A stretch of 64,000 bases of DNA from NCBI GenBank assembly GCA_947452315.1, contig CANGCX010000004.1:17007-81006 (forward strand), given 5' to 3'. Below the pieces are notes generated by a model that was not told the DNA's origin, did no database searches, and saw only the letters and a program-made list of their open reading frames with translations. Below, one piece after another: positions 7,889 through 17,081 of this stretch (positions are counted from its first letter, which is position 1; each line of letters opens with the position of its first letter). The DNA comes from Opitutia bacterium (GTDB lineage: Bacteria > Verrucomicrobiota > Verrucomicrobiia > Opitutales > Opitutaceae). A program made the translations under genes and the position numbers.

Positions 7889-10660
7889 TCAGCCCGTATT
7901 TTTAAGCCCGCCAGAGATCCCGTTGATCGTCAGCTCGATCACCGCGCGGACCGAGTCTGCCTCGGCGGCGTTTAGCTTCTCGCCCGTCGCCGCGCGCAAT
8001 CGGCGCATCATCTCAACTTGGATATAATTGAGCGGATCGATGTAAGGATTTCTCAGCTGTACTGATTTGAGCAAAACCGGCTCTTTGGCCAATAATTGCC
8101 GCTGTCCGGTCACCGCAAGAATCGCGGCCTCGGTGCGCTCAAACTCAGCCGTGAGCACGGCAAGCACCCGCCGTCTAATTTTGGGATCTTCTACCAAATC
8201 AGCGTATAGCGAGGCGATACCCATGTCGGCCTTGTGCATGGTAAGCTGCGCATTATCGATCAGCGTCTGAAAAAACGGCCACTGCGTGTGCATCGTGCGC
8301 AGCAGTTTACGTCCTTTAGGTCCGCGCTTGAGCACTACGTCGAGCGCGCTACCCAGTCCGAACCAGCCAGGAAAATTAAACCGGCTCTGCATCCATGAAA
8401 ACACCCATGGAATCGCCCGAAGATCATCCACGCTGGTAGTCGCCCGACGAAAAGTAGGACGCGAACCAAACTTCAAATTACTGATTTCATCGATTGGAGT
8501 CGCCTGTTTCCAAAATACCAAAAATTCCGGATCGTCGTGCACCACCGCCTTGTAAGCCGCAAAGCCTGCCGCACTGATTGCGCTCATCGCCTCGCTCCAT
8601 TCCTCCGGTACGATCGCCGCCGATTCCGCGGCATGGGTACCGAGCATTACGCCATAAGCCATCTGCTCCAAAATTCGGTGCGCCAAATCAGGATCATGAT
8701 ACCGTGTGGACAATACTTCGCCTTGTTCCGTCACGCGGATACCACCATCGCGCAATCCCGCAGGCTGCGCCAAAATTGCCTTCGCCGCCGGTCCGCCACC
8801 GCGCGCGATACTACCACCGCGCCCGTGAAACAGCGTCACCCGCACATCGTGCTCTCGAGCCACGCGCGCGATTGCGTCCTGGGCCTCAAAGAGCGCCCAG
8901 TTAGCCGTCACATACCCACAATCTTTATTACTGTCCGAATAACCCAGCATGACATGCTGGTGCACCGGCTTCACCCGACCCGGAAGTGTAAACAAACCTG
9001 CTAAGATTTCTGGCGCACGTTCTAAGTCATCGAGCGTCTCAAATAAGGGCGCGATCGGCAGCTTCGCACCCGTGATCGCTTGTAAGAATTCCAACTCTAA
9101 AACATCCGAGACGCCATCGGTCATACTGATGATCGCGATACCTAAGGACTCCGGCCCGAAACGGACTGCGGTCCGTGCAGCCAATGCCAGCGGATCCAGC
9201 ACATGCCTCGTCGGCGCGGAGAATTTTGCTAACGCTAGAGCAGACAAAGGTTTCGCTCTTTCTAACGCGGCGAGCAACACCTCGCGTTTTTTCACCTCCG
9301 CCAGCTTCGCGTAATCTGAGCACTCGAGCACCTCGGCCACCGCTGCCTCATGGTGCGAGGAATGTTGGCGAATATCCAGTCGCGCCGTGTGCAGACCAAA
9401 CACCTCAAATTGTTCGCCGAGAGCCTTGAGTTCGCCGTCGACCAACATCGCCCCTTTACCCGCGGCAAGACTTGCGCGGATTGTTTCCAAAGTCTCGTCG
9501 ATGGTGTCGCGGCTAAGACAAGCTTCGCCCGCATCGTCCTCGGTCAGGACGCTACCGTCGCGCACTTCATTAACAGCCAGCGCGAGTCGCTCACGCAGCA
9601 CGCCAAGCAACAAACGATAGGGCTCATGAGGGTAGCGTTTACCCAACTCCTCGATATGTTTTGAGACATGCAGATTTTCCCGTAATTCTTTTTTCAACGC
9701 CGGCACGACCGAATCTCGTCGGTCACTGACAGTGAGCGTGCGGGCCAATTCCCTCGCTGCGAGCCGCAGTTTTTCAATCGCGAGCCGGCGATGCAGTAAC
9801 AGCACTTCTGCGCTTACTGCCCCCGTAACGCCAGGATTGCCGTCACGATCGCCACCAATCCATGAACCAAAAGCTAGCCAGCGACGCGGCGCGCGGACGC
9901 TAGGATAATGCCGCGCTAGGGCCCGTGTCATATCCGACTGCAACCGCGGTAGCGTCGCATACAGCGTTGTATCGAAATACCACAAACCCGTCTTAGCTTC
10001 ATCGGTGACTTCAGGCCGCGCCGACCGACTGCGATCGGTCAACCAAAGTGAAGCGATCTCACGCTCCACGCATTCCGCATCAAGCAATGCCGGATCGGTC
10101 AAAAGCGCTGGTTGCGCCCGCAGCCGTAAAATTTCTCCTAAGCGACGCAATTTTGTGAGCAGCGTACGTCGCTTCGATTCAGTAGGATGTGCGGTGAACA
10201 CCAGTTCAATGTTCAATCGATCAACGAGTGCCTGCATCGCTACTGTCCCCACCCCGCGACGCTTCAACTCCATCACCGCCGACTCGATGGACTCACGCAT
10301 TGGGGGTAAGTCAGTCGCATCCGCACCCCGAGCCGCCCGGCGGCGCCGCAACAAGGTAATACGGAAGTTTTCCTCCGCGAGATTAACGAGTTCAAAATAC
10401 AAGGTGAACGCCATGGCCTGATTAAAGGCATCCGAAGGCGAGAGCGCAGCCACCTCTGTTGCGAGCGAACGCGCCGCAGCCTCATCGCCCATCCTTCGCG
10501 CCTTTGCGCGCTGACGCAACACCTCGACCGTCTGAAACGTATCCGGACCCTCGAGTCGCGTGATCACTCGACCCAACGCACTGCCTAGCGCCCGCACTTC
10601 AGAGCGCAAGGCGGTCATTTCCTGGAGAGCGGAGGAACGAGAGGAGGTTTTTTTGGCCAT
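7889..10660 (-). CDS. ppc: Phosphoenolpyruvate carboxylase
   Basis: Anaplerotic enzyme adding bicarbonate to PEP to give oxaloacetate. With the start at 10660 (MAKKTSSRSS) it has 923 residues, the normal bacterial size. The open frame continues 47 codons further upstream, but that part overlaps the divergent lptD start and does not look like Ppc. Active-site blocks are visible: VFTAHPTES with the catalytic His, GYSDSNKDCGY and the glycine-rich loop GRGGSIARGGGP. The C-terminus ends in ISGGLKNTG, matching the conserved C-terminal NTG of the family. It is a single gene, divergent from lptD across about 113 bp. Confidence 0.97.
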   Translation of the reverse strand: MAKKTSSRSSALQEMTALRSEVRALGSALGRVITRLEGPDTFQTVEVLRQRAKARRMGDEAAARSLATEVAALSPSDAFNQAMAFTLYFELVNLAEENFRITLLRRRRAARGADATDLPPMRESIESAVMELKRRGVGTVAMQALVDRLNIELVFTAHPTESKRRTLLTKLRRLGEILRLRAQPALLTDPALLDAECVEREIASLWLTDRSRSARPEVTDEAKTGLWYFDTTLYATLPRLQSDMTRALARHYPSVRAPRRWLAFGSWIGGDRDGNPGVTGAVSAEVLLLHRRLAIEKLRLAARELARTLTVSDRRDSVVPALKKELRENLHVSKHIEELGKRYPHEPYRLLLGVLRERLALAVNEVRDGSVLTEDDAGEACLSRDTIDETLETIRASLAAGKGAMLVDGELKALGEQFEVFGLHTARLDIRQHSSHHEAAVAEVLECSDYAKLAEVKKREVLLAALERAKPLSALALAKFSAPTRHVLDPLALAARTAVRFGPESLGIAIISMTDGVSDVLELEFLQAITGAKLPIAPLFETLDDLERAPEILAGLFTLPGRVKPVHQHVMLGYSDSNKDCGYVTANWALFEAQDAIARVAREHDVRVTLFHGRGGSIARGGGPAAKAILAQPAGLRDGGIRVTEQGEVLSTRYHDPDLAHRILEQMAYGVMLGTHAAESAAIVPEEWSEAMSAISAAGFAAYKAVVHDDPEFLVFWKQATPIDEISNLKFGSRPTFRRATTSVDDLRAIPWVFSWMQSRFNFPGWFGLGSALDVVLKRGPKGRKLLRTMHTQWPFFQTLIDNAQLTMHKADMGIASLYADLVEDPKIRRRVLAVLTAEFERTEAAILAVTGQRQLLAKEPVLLKSVQLRNPYIDPLNYIQVEMMRRLRAATGEKLNAAEADSVRAVIELTINGISGGLKNTG

Positions 10661-10773
10661 GAACTCGTCGCACGATGTAACGCGACGCACGATGGCAAAA
10701 GCTAAAACTACGCCAATTATCAAAAGCCCGCCGGAGGCTTGCTTGCCCACGCACACGCGCCTTTGCTCTGCGG

Positions 10774-12918
10774 GTGTTTCGACGTTCCGTCCTCGTTTCA
10801 ATTTTTTTGCTGACCGCCTTCACAGGGCTACCAGCGCAATCTCTCGCGCCTGCTCAAGACACCTCCGCCCCGGTCGCTATGGCATCGACAACGCGTCAAC
10901 TCGACGTGAGCGCAGACCAGAGCTCGTTTGATTTCGCCTCAGGCGAGCAAATTCTCACCGGTCACGCTCGAATTAGCGATGGACTTACGCTGCTGACCGC
11001 TGACGAGATTCGTTACAACGCTCGCACCGATATCGCGATCGCCACCGGGCACGTCACTCTCACGCGCGGTCCCCAGCGCCTAATCGCTGAACAACTCACC
11101 TACGACCGGCGCGCGACGTCATTCGCTGCGCAATCGATCCGGGTGGGATATTACCCGTTTTATGTACGCGGCGCGTCGGCCGCAGGAACACTTAACGAGA
11201 TTAACGTTACTGACGCTACCGTCACTTACCGCGAGCCTGGTCCGTGGCAGCCCACGGTACAATCCTCGCGCATTTTTTACGCACCCAACCGCAACCTCCG
11301 TAGTGAAAACACCCGTTTTGGACTAGGTAGCGCGCAGCCCTTTCCGTTACCGCGTATCCAGCAAAATCTCAACGAACCCCTCATCTCCTACCTCACCTTC
11401 ACCGGCGGTTACCGCAAATTTCTTGGTGCTTACGCCGAAGGAGGTCTGCGCATTCCCCTTCGAGAGGGCGTAAAAATCGGAGGCGATGTCGGTCTTTACA
11501 CGGCTCGCGGCCTGATGGCCGGACCTTCTGCTAGCTACATCGGCGAAAACGAGGGACGTGATTTGCACGGTTATTTTCGCTCGGGTTTCATCCGTGATCA
11601 CGGCGATAAGCTGACCGACATCCTCGGCCAACCCGTCCCGACCAATCGCGGGTATATTGAGTGGCAGCACGCTCAACGCTTTACCGAAAACCTAACCCTC
11701 GCCGGCCAGATTAACGCGTGGCGCGATTCCGAGGTCGTTCGTGATTTCCGACCTCGCGCTTTTTTTCCGGTCCAAACCCCTGATACATTTATTGAGTCGG
11801 TCTACACTGGTCACAATTACTTCATCTCTTTATTCACCCGCCTTCAGCCCAACCCTTTCGATTACGTTCAAGAACGTCTACCCGAACTCCGCTATGATTT
11901 GATGCCGGTCGCCCTTGGCTTCGGAGGTCTTTACCAACGCGCCCAAGCCAGCGTCGTCTCGCTGCGAGAGCGCCCTCCCGCGCAGATAGGCCCGCGATTG
12001 GTCAGTGACCGCGCGGACGCATATTACGCTCTGACCCGGCCGTTCACGCCGCGTGAATGGCTCGCTATCACTCCCACGGCTGGCGCCCGCTTGACCCACT
12101 ACGCCAACACCACCGGTGCGAGTGCGCCCGGAGGTTACACCCGCGTGCTAGGGGAAGTTGGCCTCGACGCCTCCCTCCGTGCCAACGCCACCTATGCCTA
12201 CAAAAACGCCACATGGAAAATCGACGGTCTGCGCCACCTAATTACACCCAAGCTGAGTTATCGTTACATACCGCAAGGCGATATCGGGCGGCGCTTTATT
12301 CCCGCCATCGACCGTCGTGAGCCTATCACCAGCTATCTGCGTCCGCTCGGCCTCGGCGACCAGCGTAACCTCGACGACCTCCATGCCACCAACACTCTTC
12401 GCCTCGGACTCGACAATACTCTCCAAACCCGCGACCAAACCTACGGCTCGCGCGACCTCTTTGTATTCAACCATGCGGTAGACCTTCGTTTTCATCGCGA
12501 GCCCGGCCAACGTGATTTTTCATCCGTCCACACCGAGCTTGCCGTCATGCCGGCTTCTTGGTTCCAGCTCGACGTCTACGAAAGCTTCACGCCCCAGACC
12601 GGCACACTTCAGGAGCTTAATTCCGGTATCACCGTCCGCGATGGCACTGCTTGGTCGCTGCGCTTCGCAACCAACTTTCTTCGCCGCGAGAGCGAAGATT
12701 ATCGCATCGAGGGTCGCGCCCACCTCAACGAAGCCTTTGATGTCCTCGCTCGCCTCCAATACGACGCGCGCACTCGTCGTCTCAACGAACAAGCCTACGG
12801 CCTCATCCATAATCTCGATAATACATGGCTCATCGAGTATGTCGTTTCCGTTTACTCTGGCCGACGCCGCGAAAACGGCTTCGGTTTCAACATTCAGATC
12901 GAGGCCCACAATTACTGA
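10774..12918 (+). CDS. lptD: LPS-assembly protein LptD (OstA-type)
   Basis: Outer-membrane protein that inserts lipopolysaccharide into the outer leaflet. It starts at GTG 10774 with a signal peptide (VLVSIFLLTAFTGLPAQS). Residues about 40-130 form the LptA/OstA-like jellyroll domain with repeated turns of the type LTADEIRYNARTDIAIATGHV. The remainder is a large beta-barrel rich in aromatic alternation, matching the LptD C-terminal domain. 714 residues is within the LptD range, though shorter than E. coli. No LptE or Lpt ABC genes are adjacent. Its presence argues for an LPS-bearing outer membrane. The two cysteine pairs known from E. coli LptD are not evident. Confidence 0.85.
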   Translation: MFRRSVLVSIFLLTAFTGLPAQSLAPAQDTSAPVAMASTTRQLDVSADQSSFDFASGEQILTGHARISDGLTLLTADEIRYNARTDIAIATGHVTLTRGPQRLIAEQLTYDRRATSFAAQSIRVGYYPFYVRGASAAGTLNEINVTDATVTYREPGPWQPTVQSSRIFYAPNRNLRSENTRFGLGSAQPFPLPRIQQNLNEPLISYLTFTGGYRKFLGAYAEGGLRIPLREGVKIGGDVGLYTARGLMAGPSASYIGENEGRDLHGYFRSGFIRDHGDKLTDILGQPVPTNRGYIEWQHAQRFTENLTLAGQINAWRDSEVVRDFRPRAFFPVQTPDTFIESVYTGHNYFISLFTRLQPNPFDYVQERLPELRYDLMPVALGFGGLYQRAQASVVSLRERPPAQIGPRLVSDRADAYYALTRPFTPREWLAITPTAGARLTHYANTTGASAPGGYTRVLGEVGLDASLRANATYAYKNATWKIDGLRHLITPKLSYRYIPQGDIGRRFIPAIDRREPITSYLRPLGLGDQRNLDDLHATNTLRLGLDNTLQTRDQTYGSRDLFVFNHAVDLRFHREPGQRDFSSVHTELAVMPASWFQLDVYESFTPQTGTLQELNSGITVRDGTAWSLRFATNFLRRESEDYRIEGRAHLNEAFDVLARLQYDARTRRLNEQAYGLIHNLDNTWLIEYVVSVYSGRRRENGFGFNIQIEAHNY

Positions 12919-13047
12919 GCCGCCCGATGCAGCTCGCTGCTTTCGCTCGGTGAGCCACCTAAGCTACGCACCAGGCGGCCCCTCGCGCGATCCAGCAGCC
13001 GCCCATCCTTTTTAGCATCCATCCTTTAATTTTCATTTTTTCCATTC

Positions 13048-14256
13048 ATGAGCCTCGCCGGTAGCCAACAAAAAATATTTCTACGCCTCGTCACAGTCTT
13101 GCGCCCCCACTGGCACACCGACCCATCGCTGCCGCTGCGCATCCAGCAGGAATTCGCCGCCAACCGCTCCTTCGGCTCACGTGACCGCAAACTTTACCGC
13201 GAGTTGCTATACACCACGCTGCGCTTCCTGCCTTGGATCGAACCTCTCTTCGACACTGATCCTACCCGCGCCGCTCAATGTGTCGCTTGGCTCGCCGCCG
13301 ATCTACCGGCCACACGCGCCTACCGCGCCGGCACCAGCGGCGATTGGCCCGCCTGTCCGCCCACCGTCGCGGCCAAAGCCAAACACCTCGGCGCCGATCC
13401 CACCGCAGTACTGCCAGCTTGGCTAGCGCGCCATTGCCCCCCTGCTGGCTTAGCCCCCGATATCGACGCGATCCACACCCGCGCAGCCGTATGGCTTCGC
13501 CTCCAAACGGCCGACCCCACCCCCGTCCTCGCCGAATTCACCAGCCTCGGTTGGCCCACTCGGATCTCCCGCGTGGTACCCGGTGCCGTGGAGCTTCTCG
13601 CCGAAGCCGATATAACCAAAACCAAAGCCTTCCTTTCTGGTCTGGTCGAAGTCCAAGACCTCGGCTCTCAAATGATTCTCGCAGCCGCCGGCATCGTCCC
13701 CGGCGGCCGTTGGCTCGATGCCTGTGCAGGCGCCGGCGGTAAATCCCTCCAACTCGCAGCTCTATTAGGAACGAGCGGCCACATCGACGCCTACGACATT
13801 CGCCCAAGCGCACTCAAAGAGCTCCAAATCCGCGCTCAACGCGCCCACCTCACACAGATAGCTCTACTCAGTGCCGCGCCTAGCGGGCTCTACGACGGCG
13901 TCTTGGTTGATGCCCCATGCAGCGGGTCCGGCACGTGGCGCCGCGCGCCCCACCTCAAATGGACCACGACCCCCGCGCAAGTCACGGCCGCGGCCACCAC
14001 CCAACTCCAACTGCTTACTACCTACTCCAACCACGTGCGTCCCGGCGGCCGCCTAATCTACGCCACGTGCTCACTCAGCCGCTTTGAAAACGAAGCTGTA
14101 GTCATTGACTTCCTAGCCGCCAACCCGGCCTTTAAACCCGATCCTATGCCGCAGAATTTCGGTTTCACCCCCGACGCCGCCACGGGCGGCCTCACAATTC
14201 TGCCCGCCCGCCATAACACCGACGGCTTCTTTGTGGCCGCCCTGCGTCGCGCCTAA
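13048..14256 (+). CDS. RsmB/NOL1-type RNA (cytosine-C5) methyltransferase
   Basis: A 402-residue SAM-dependent m5C methyltransferase, probably acting on 16S rRNA like RsmB. The N-terminal 130 residues resemble a NusB-like RNA-binding domain (SRDRKLYRELLYTTLRF). The catalytic domain shows the SAM site DACAGAGGKSLQLA, motif IV VDAPCSGSGTWRR with one catalytic Cys, and motif VI YATCSLSRFENE with the other. The start follows a 129-bp gap after lptD, and the gene is likely the first of a run with scpA. Assignment to RsmB rather than another NOP2 relative rests on the NusB-like N-terminus and is not certain. Confidence 0.88.
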   Translation: MSLAGSQQKIFLRLVTVLRPHWHTDPSLPLRIQQEFAANRSFGSRDRKLYRELLYTTLRFLPWIEPLFDTDPTRAAQCVAWLAADLPATRAYRAGTSGDWPACPPTVAAKAKHLGADPTAVLPAWLARHCPPAGLAPDIDAIHTRAAVWLRLQTADPTPVLAEFTSLGWPTRISRVVPGAVELLAEADITKTKAFLSGLVEVQDLGSQMILAAAGIVPGGRWLDACAGAGGKSLQLAALLGTSGHIDAYDIRPSALKELQIRAQRAHLTQIALLSAAPSGLYDGVLVDAPCSGSGTWRRAPHLKWTTTPAQVTAAATTQLQLLTTYSNHVRPGGRLIYATCSLSRFENEAVVIDFLAANPAFKPDPMPQNFGFTPDAATGGLTILPARHNTDGFFVAALRRA

Positions 14257-14314
14257 AACCCAGCTGAAGTTTTTATTTGCCGCGCCCCGTCGCCCCTCAA
14301 ATCTCTCTTTTACC

Positions 14315-15097
14315 GTGGCTCCCGATACCGATTACCGCATCAAGCTCCAGGTCTTTGAAGGCCCGCTCGATCTCCTGCTTTTCCTAATCCGGAAAAACGA
14401 AATCGACATCTACGACATCCCCATCGAGTCAGTCACCAAGCAGTACCTGGAGGCGCTTCGCGCGATGCAATCGCTCGACCTCGAAGTTGCCGGCGAATTT
14501 TTCGTCATGGCCGCCACACTGATGGAAATCAAGAGCCGCATGCTCTTACCCAAAGGCCTTCACGCCATCGATCCCAACGCCAACCCAGAAGACGACATCG
14601 ACCCACGCTGGGAACTCGTCCACCAGCTCCTCCAGTACAAAAAATTTAAAGAAGCTGCAGGCGAGATCGCCGCTATTATACGTCGCCAACAAGACCTCAT
14701 GGAGCGCCACGTCTCCGCCCTGAGTGCGGAACTTGAGGATCGCCCTCTCAAAGCCGTCGGCCGTATCGAGCTTTGGAACACATTCAACATCGTACTACGC
14801 CGCCTGGCCGAAAAACTCGTCGTCGGGGAAATTCAAGACGAGTCCATCACCGTCTCCGACCAGATGGAGTGGCTTCTTACCCGTATTCAAACCGAGAAAT
14901 CTTTTATTTTTTCCCACCTTTTCCCCCAAGGTACCACGCTGCGTGAGCTCGTCGCCACCTTCCTTGCGGTCCTCGAACTTACCCGCCTCGGCAAACTCCG
15001 CATCGCCCAGAACGAGTCCTTTACCGACATCGTCTGCTCCGCTCGTGAGGAAAACCCTCTTGAAACTCCGGCTGACCCAGCCACGGTCCTCGCGTGA
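14315..15097 (+). CDS. scpA: Segregation and condensation protein A
   Basis: Kleisin subunit that bridges SMC heads in the chromosome-condensing SMC-ScpAB complex. The diagnostic N-terminal block FEGPLDLLLFLIRKNEIDIYDIP is present, followed by the helical SMC-neck-binding region (FVMAATLMEIKSRMLLP) and a C-terminal winged-helix region. I start it at GTG 14315 (VAPDTDYRIKLQV), giving 260 residues, because the longer frame from 14231 runs back into the methyltransferase gene. scpB, usually the next gene, is not here; instead a small gene overlaps the stop by 4 bp. Confidence 0.93.
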   Translation: MAPDTDYRIKLQVFEGPLDLLLFLIRKNEIDIYDIPIESVTKQYLEALRAMQSLDLEVAGEFFVMAATLMEIKSRMLLPKGLHAIDPNANPEDDIDPRWELVHQLLQYKKFKEAAGEIAAIIRRQQDLMERHVSALSAELEDRPLKAVGRIELWNTFNIVLRRLAEKLVVGEIQDESITVSDQMEWLLTRIQTEKSFIFSHLFPQGTTLRELVATFLAVLELTRLGKLRIAQNESFTDIVCSAREENPLETPADPATVLA

Positions 15098-15345
15098 GCA
15101 AACCTCGGAAACCCAGTCCCCCGAAAGCCGGCCTCGTCGGCCTTGGCCTCGACAACACCGACGGCCACAAACGCCTAACAACTGGTGAGCAATTCGCCAT
15201 CGTTGGAGGCTCCGCCGAAACCCACGATCGCATGACGGAGACCGTCGTCAAAACCTTCGAGGAACTCAAAACTCGAGGCAAACCCTTGCACAAAGTTGAG
15301 CCCCAGGAGCTCGCCGAAATCCTCCATAAATCAACTCCGCGTTAA
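15094..15345 (+). CDS. Small soluble protein of unknown function coupled to scpA
   Basis: An 83-residue protein starting at GTG 15094, overlapping the scpA stop codon by 4 bp (GTGA), which suggests translational coupling. It has a basic N-terminus (SKPRKPSPPKAG) and an amphipathic helical C-terminal half (ETVVKTFEELKTR and EPQELAEILHKS). No signal peptide, membrane segment or metal motif is seen. I do not recognise a family. Its position could imply a chromosome-related role, but that is only an inference from the overlap. Confidence 0.65.
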   Translation: MSKPRKPSPPKAGLVGLGLDNTDGHKRLTTGEQFAIVGGSAETHDRMTETVVKTFEELKTRGKPLHKVEPQELAEILHKSTPR

Positions 15346-15405
15346 TTACCTCGCTTGCGTTCTCTGCCACCAAGCCCCTCTTTTAAACCCATATCCTTAA
15401 TTAAC

Positions 15406-15732
15406 ATGTCCGAAAAAATCGCCAACCTCACTACCGATAATTTCAAAGCCACCGTCGCCGCCGCCACCACGCCTCTACTAGTGGATTTTTGGGCGCCCTG
15501 GTGCGGCCCCTGCAAAGCCATCGCGCCCATCCTCGAAGAGCTCGCCACTGAGATGACCGGCCAAGTTCAGATCGCCAAGGTCAACATCGACGACAACGAC
15601 TCCATCGCTGCCGATTACGGCATTCGCGCCATCCCAACGATGTTGCTCTTCAAAAACGGCCAAGTAGCCGAGCAACTCGTCGGCATGATGCCCAAAGCCG
15701 CCATCAAAGCCAAAATCACCGCCCATATTTAA
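15406..15732 (+). CDS. trxA: Thioredoxin
   Basis: Cytoplasmic disulfide reductant of 108 residues, the classic size. The active site WCGPC lies in FWAPWCGPCKAIAP, and the cis-proline block IRAIPTMLLFKNG is present. I chose ATG 15406 (MSEKIANLTTDNF) over the longer frame from 15355 because it begins exactly at the conserved N-terminal strand. Its transcript is expected to end at the strong hairpin at 15761-15789. Confidence 0.97.
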   Translation: MSEKIANLTTDNFKATVAAATTPLLVDFWAPWCGPCKAIAPILEELATEMTGQVQIAKVNIDDNDSIAADYGIRAIPTMLLFKNGQVAEQLVGMMPKAAIKAKITAHI

Positions 15733-15760
15733 TCGCACGAGCTGATTGTTAAAGCTTCCG

Positions 15761-15789
15761 CCCCGACGTTTTCCGCGTCGGGGTTTTTT
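15761..15789 (+). terminator. Rho-independent terminator after trxA
   Basis: A perfect 8-bp stem, CCCCGACG at 15761-15768 with CGTCGGGG at 15776-15783, and a 7-base loop, followed by six T residues at 15784-15789. This is the clearest intrinsic terminator on the plus strand in the window. Confidence 0.9.
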
Positions 15790-15864
15790 GTGCATATGCG
15801 CGCGCGCTTCCCCGTTGCACCGTTCGACGCTCATGTCCCAACTCAACGCAACCCCTCTGTTTCC

Positions 15865-17052
15865 GTGACCTCACTATTTCGCCGTCTACTTCTCTGCACG
15901 CTGGCTCTAACGCTCACACTCGCCTATAGCCCGCTTCTGCGCGCCACCTCGCCCACCCTCGCTCCCCAAAAAATTAAAGATATCGTCATCTACGAAAACC
16001 CCCGTTTTCACTCCGCATTCCCCTCTGTGATCCGACGTCCCGACGGCGAATTACTCCTTTCTTTTCGGCGCGCCCCAAATCGCAAAACCTTCGGTGAGGC
16101 CGGTAACAACCACGTAGATCCCAACAGCCAACTCATGCTCCTGCGCTCGCGCGACGGGCTGACGTGGTCAACCGAACCCACGCTGGTCTACGCCGATCCC
16201 TTCGGCGGCTCCCAAGACCCGTGCCTACTGCAACTTCGAGACGGTACATTGCTCTGTTTTAGCTATGGCTGGAGTTTTCTTCGCCCCGATGGGGTCGCGA
16301 AACTCAAAGCTCCGTTTCTCCAAAACTTCCCCGGTTCGATCTTCAACGGCGGTTACTACCTGCGTTCCACTGACGGAGCTAATTCATGGACCGGCCCGTT
16401 CAAACCGCCACACATCACCGCTGAAATTCTCAACGACCCCTTTGGCCAACCGATCGTCGCCTACAATCGCGGAGCTCCGATCGAGGGCCGAGACGGCCGC
16501 CTATATTGGGCCTGCGCCGCCACGGACCGCGACAGCCCACGCCGCACCTCCACCTATCTTCTGATATCCAGCGACCAAGGCCGGACCTGGAATTATTCCT
16601 GCCCCGTCGCCACCGATGGCGCGGCCTCCTTCAACGAAACCAATCTGATCGAAACCCCCGCCGGTGACCTGATCGCCTTCCTTCGCAGTGAGGGACTCGA
16701 CGACGACGCCTGTCTCGCCCGCTCCACCGACAGCGGCAAATCCTTCCAGCCTTGGCAACGCCTCGGCTTCCGCGGTCACCCGCTGCACGCCCTACGCCTA
16801 CCCGACCAACGGGTCCTTCTAACCTACGGGTACCGCCATGCGCCCCTCGGCATCCGCGCCCGCATCCTCAATCCCGAATGCACTGACGCAGCTACCGCGC
16901 CCGAGATTATCCTCCGCGACGACGGCAGCACCACCGATCTCGGCTACCCTTGGTCCGTACAAATCGACGCGCACCACGTACTCATCGCATACTACTTCAA
17001 AGGCACCGGAGTGATCCAGCACCTCGCGGGCACGATTTTAAAAATCGACTGA
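15865..17052 (+). CDS. Secreted sialidase-fold (BNR/Asp-box) protein
   Basis: About 395 residues with an N-terminal signal peptide when started at GTG 15865 (SLFRRLLLCTLALTLTLAYS); a longer in-frame ATG at 15790 adds 25 residues. The mature part shows the six-bladed sialidase layout: an Arg-containing early strand (VIRRPDGELLLSFRR) and repeated Asp-box turns SRDGLTWS, SSDQGRTW and STDSGKSF. Such proteins are exo-sialidases or related glycoside hydrolases, or non-catalytic sugar binders. I cannot confirm the full Arg triad and Tyr/Glu pair, so the activity is left open. It is a single gene, convergent with menA. Confidence 0.75.
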   Translation: MTSLFRRLLLCTLALTLTLAYSPLLRATSPTLAPQKIKDIVIYENPRFHSAFPSVIRRPDGELLLSFRRAPNRKTFGEAGNNHVDPNSQLMLLRSRDGLTWSTEPTLVYADPFGGSQDPCLLQLRDGTLLCFSYGWSFLRPDGVAKLKAPFLQNFPGSIFNGGYYLRSTDGANSWTGPFKPPHITAEILNDPFGQPIVAYNRGAPIEGRDGRLYWACAATDRDSPRRTSTYLLISSDQGRTWNYSCPVATDGAASFNETNLIETPAGDLIAFLRSEGLDDDACLARSTDSGKSFQPWQRLGFRGHPLHALRLPDQRVLLTYGYRHAPLGIRARILNPECTDAATAPEIILRDDGSTTDLGYPWSVQIDAHHVLIAYYFKGTGVIQHLAGTILKID

Positions 17053-17081
17053 ACTAAAAAAGCCGCTCGGCGCGCCCAGAA

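Noticed and set aside
10661..10801. N-terminal extension of ppc
   Set aside because: Overlaps the divergent lptD start and shows no likeness to Ppc; ATG 10660 gives the normal length.
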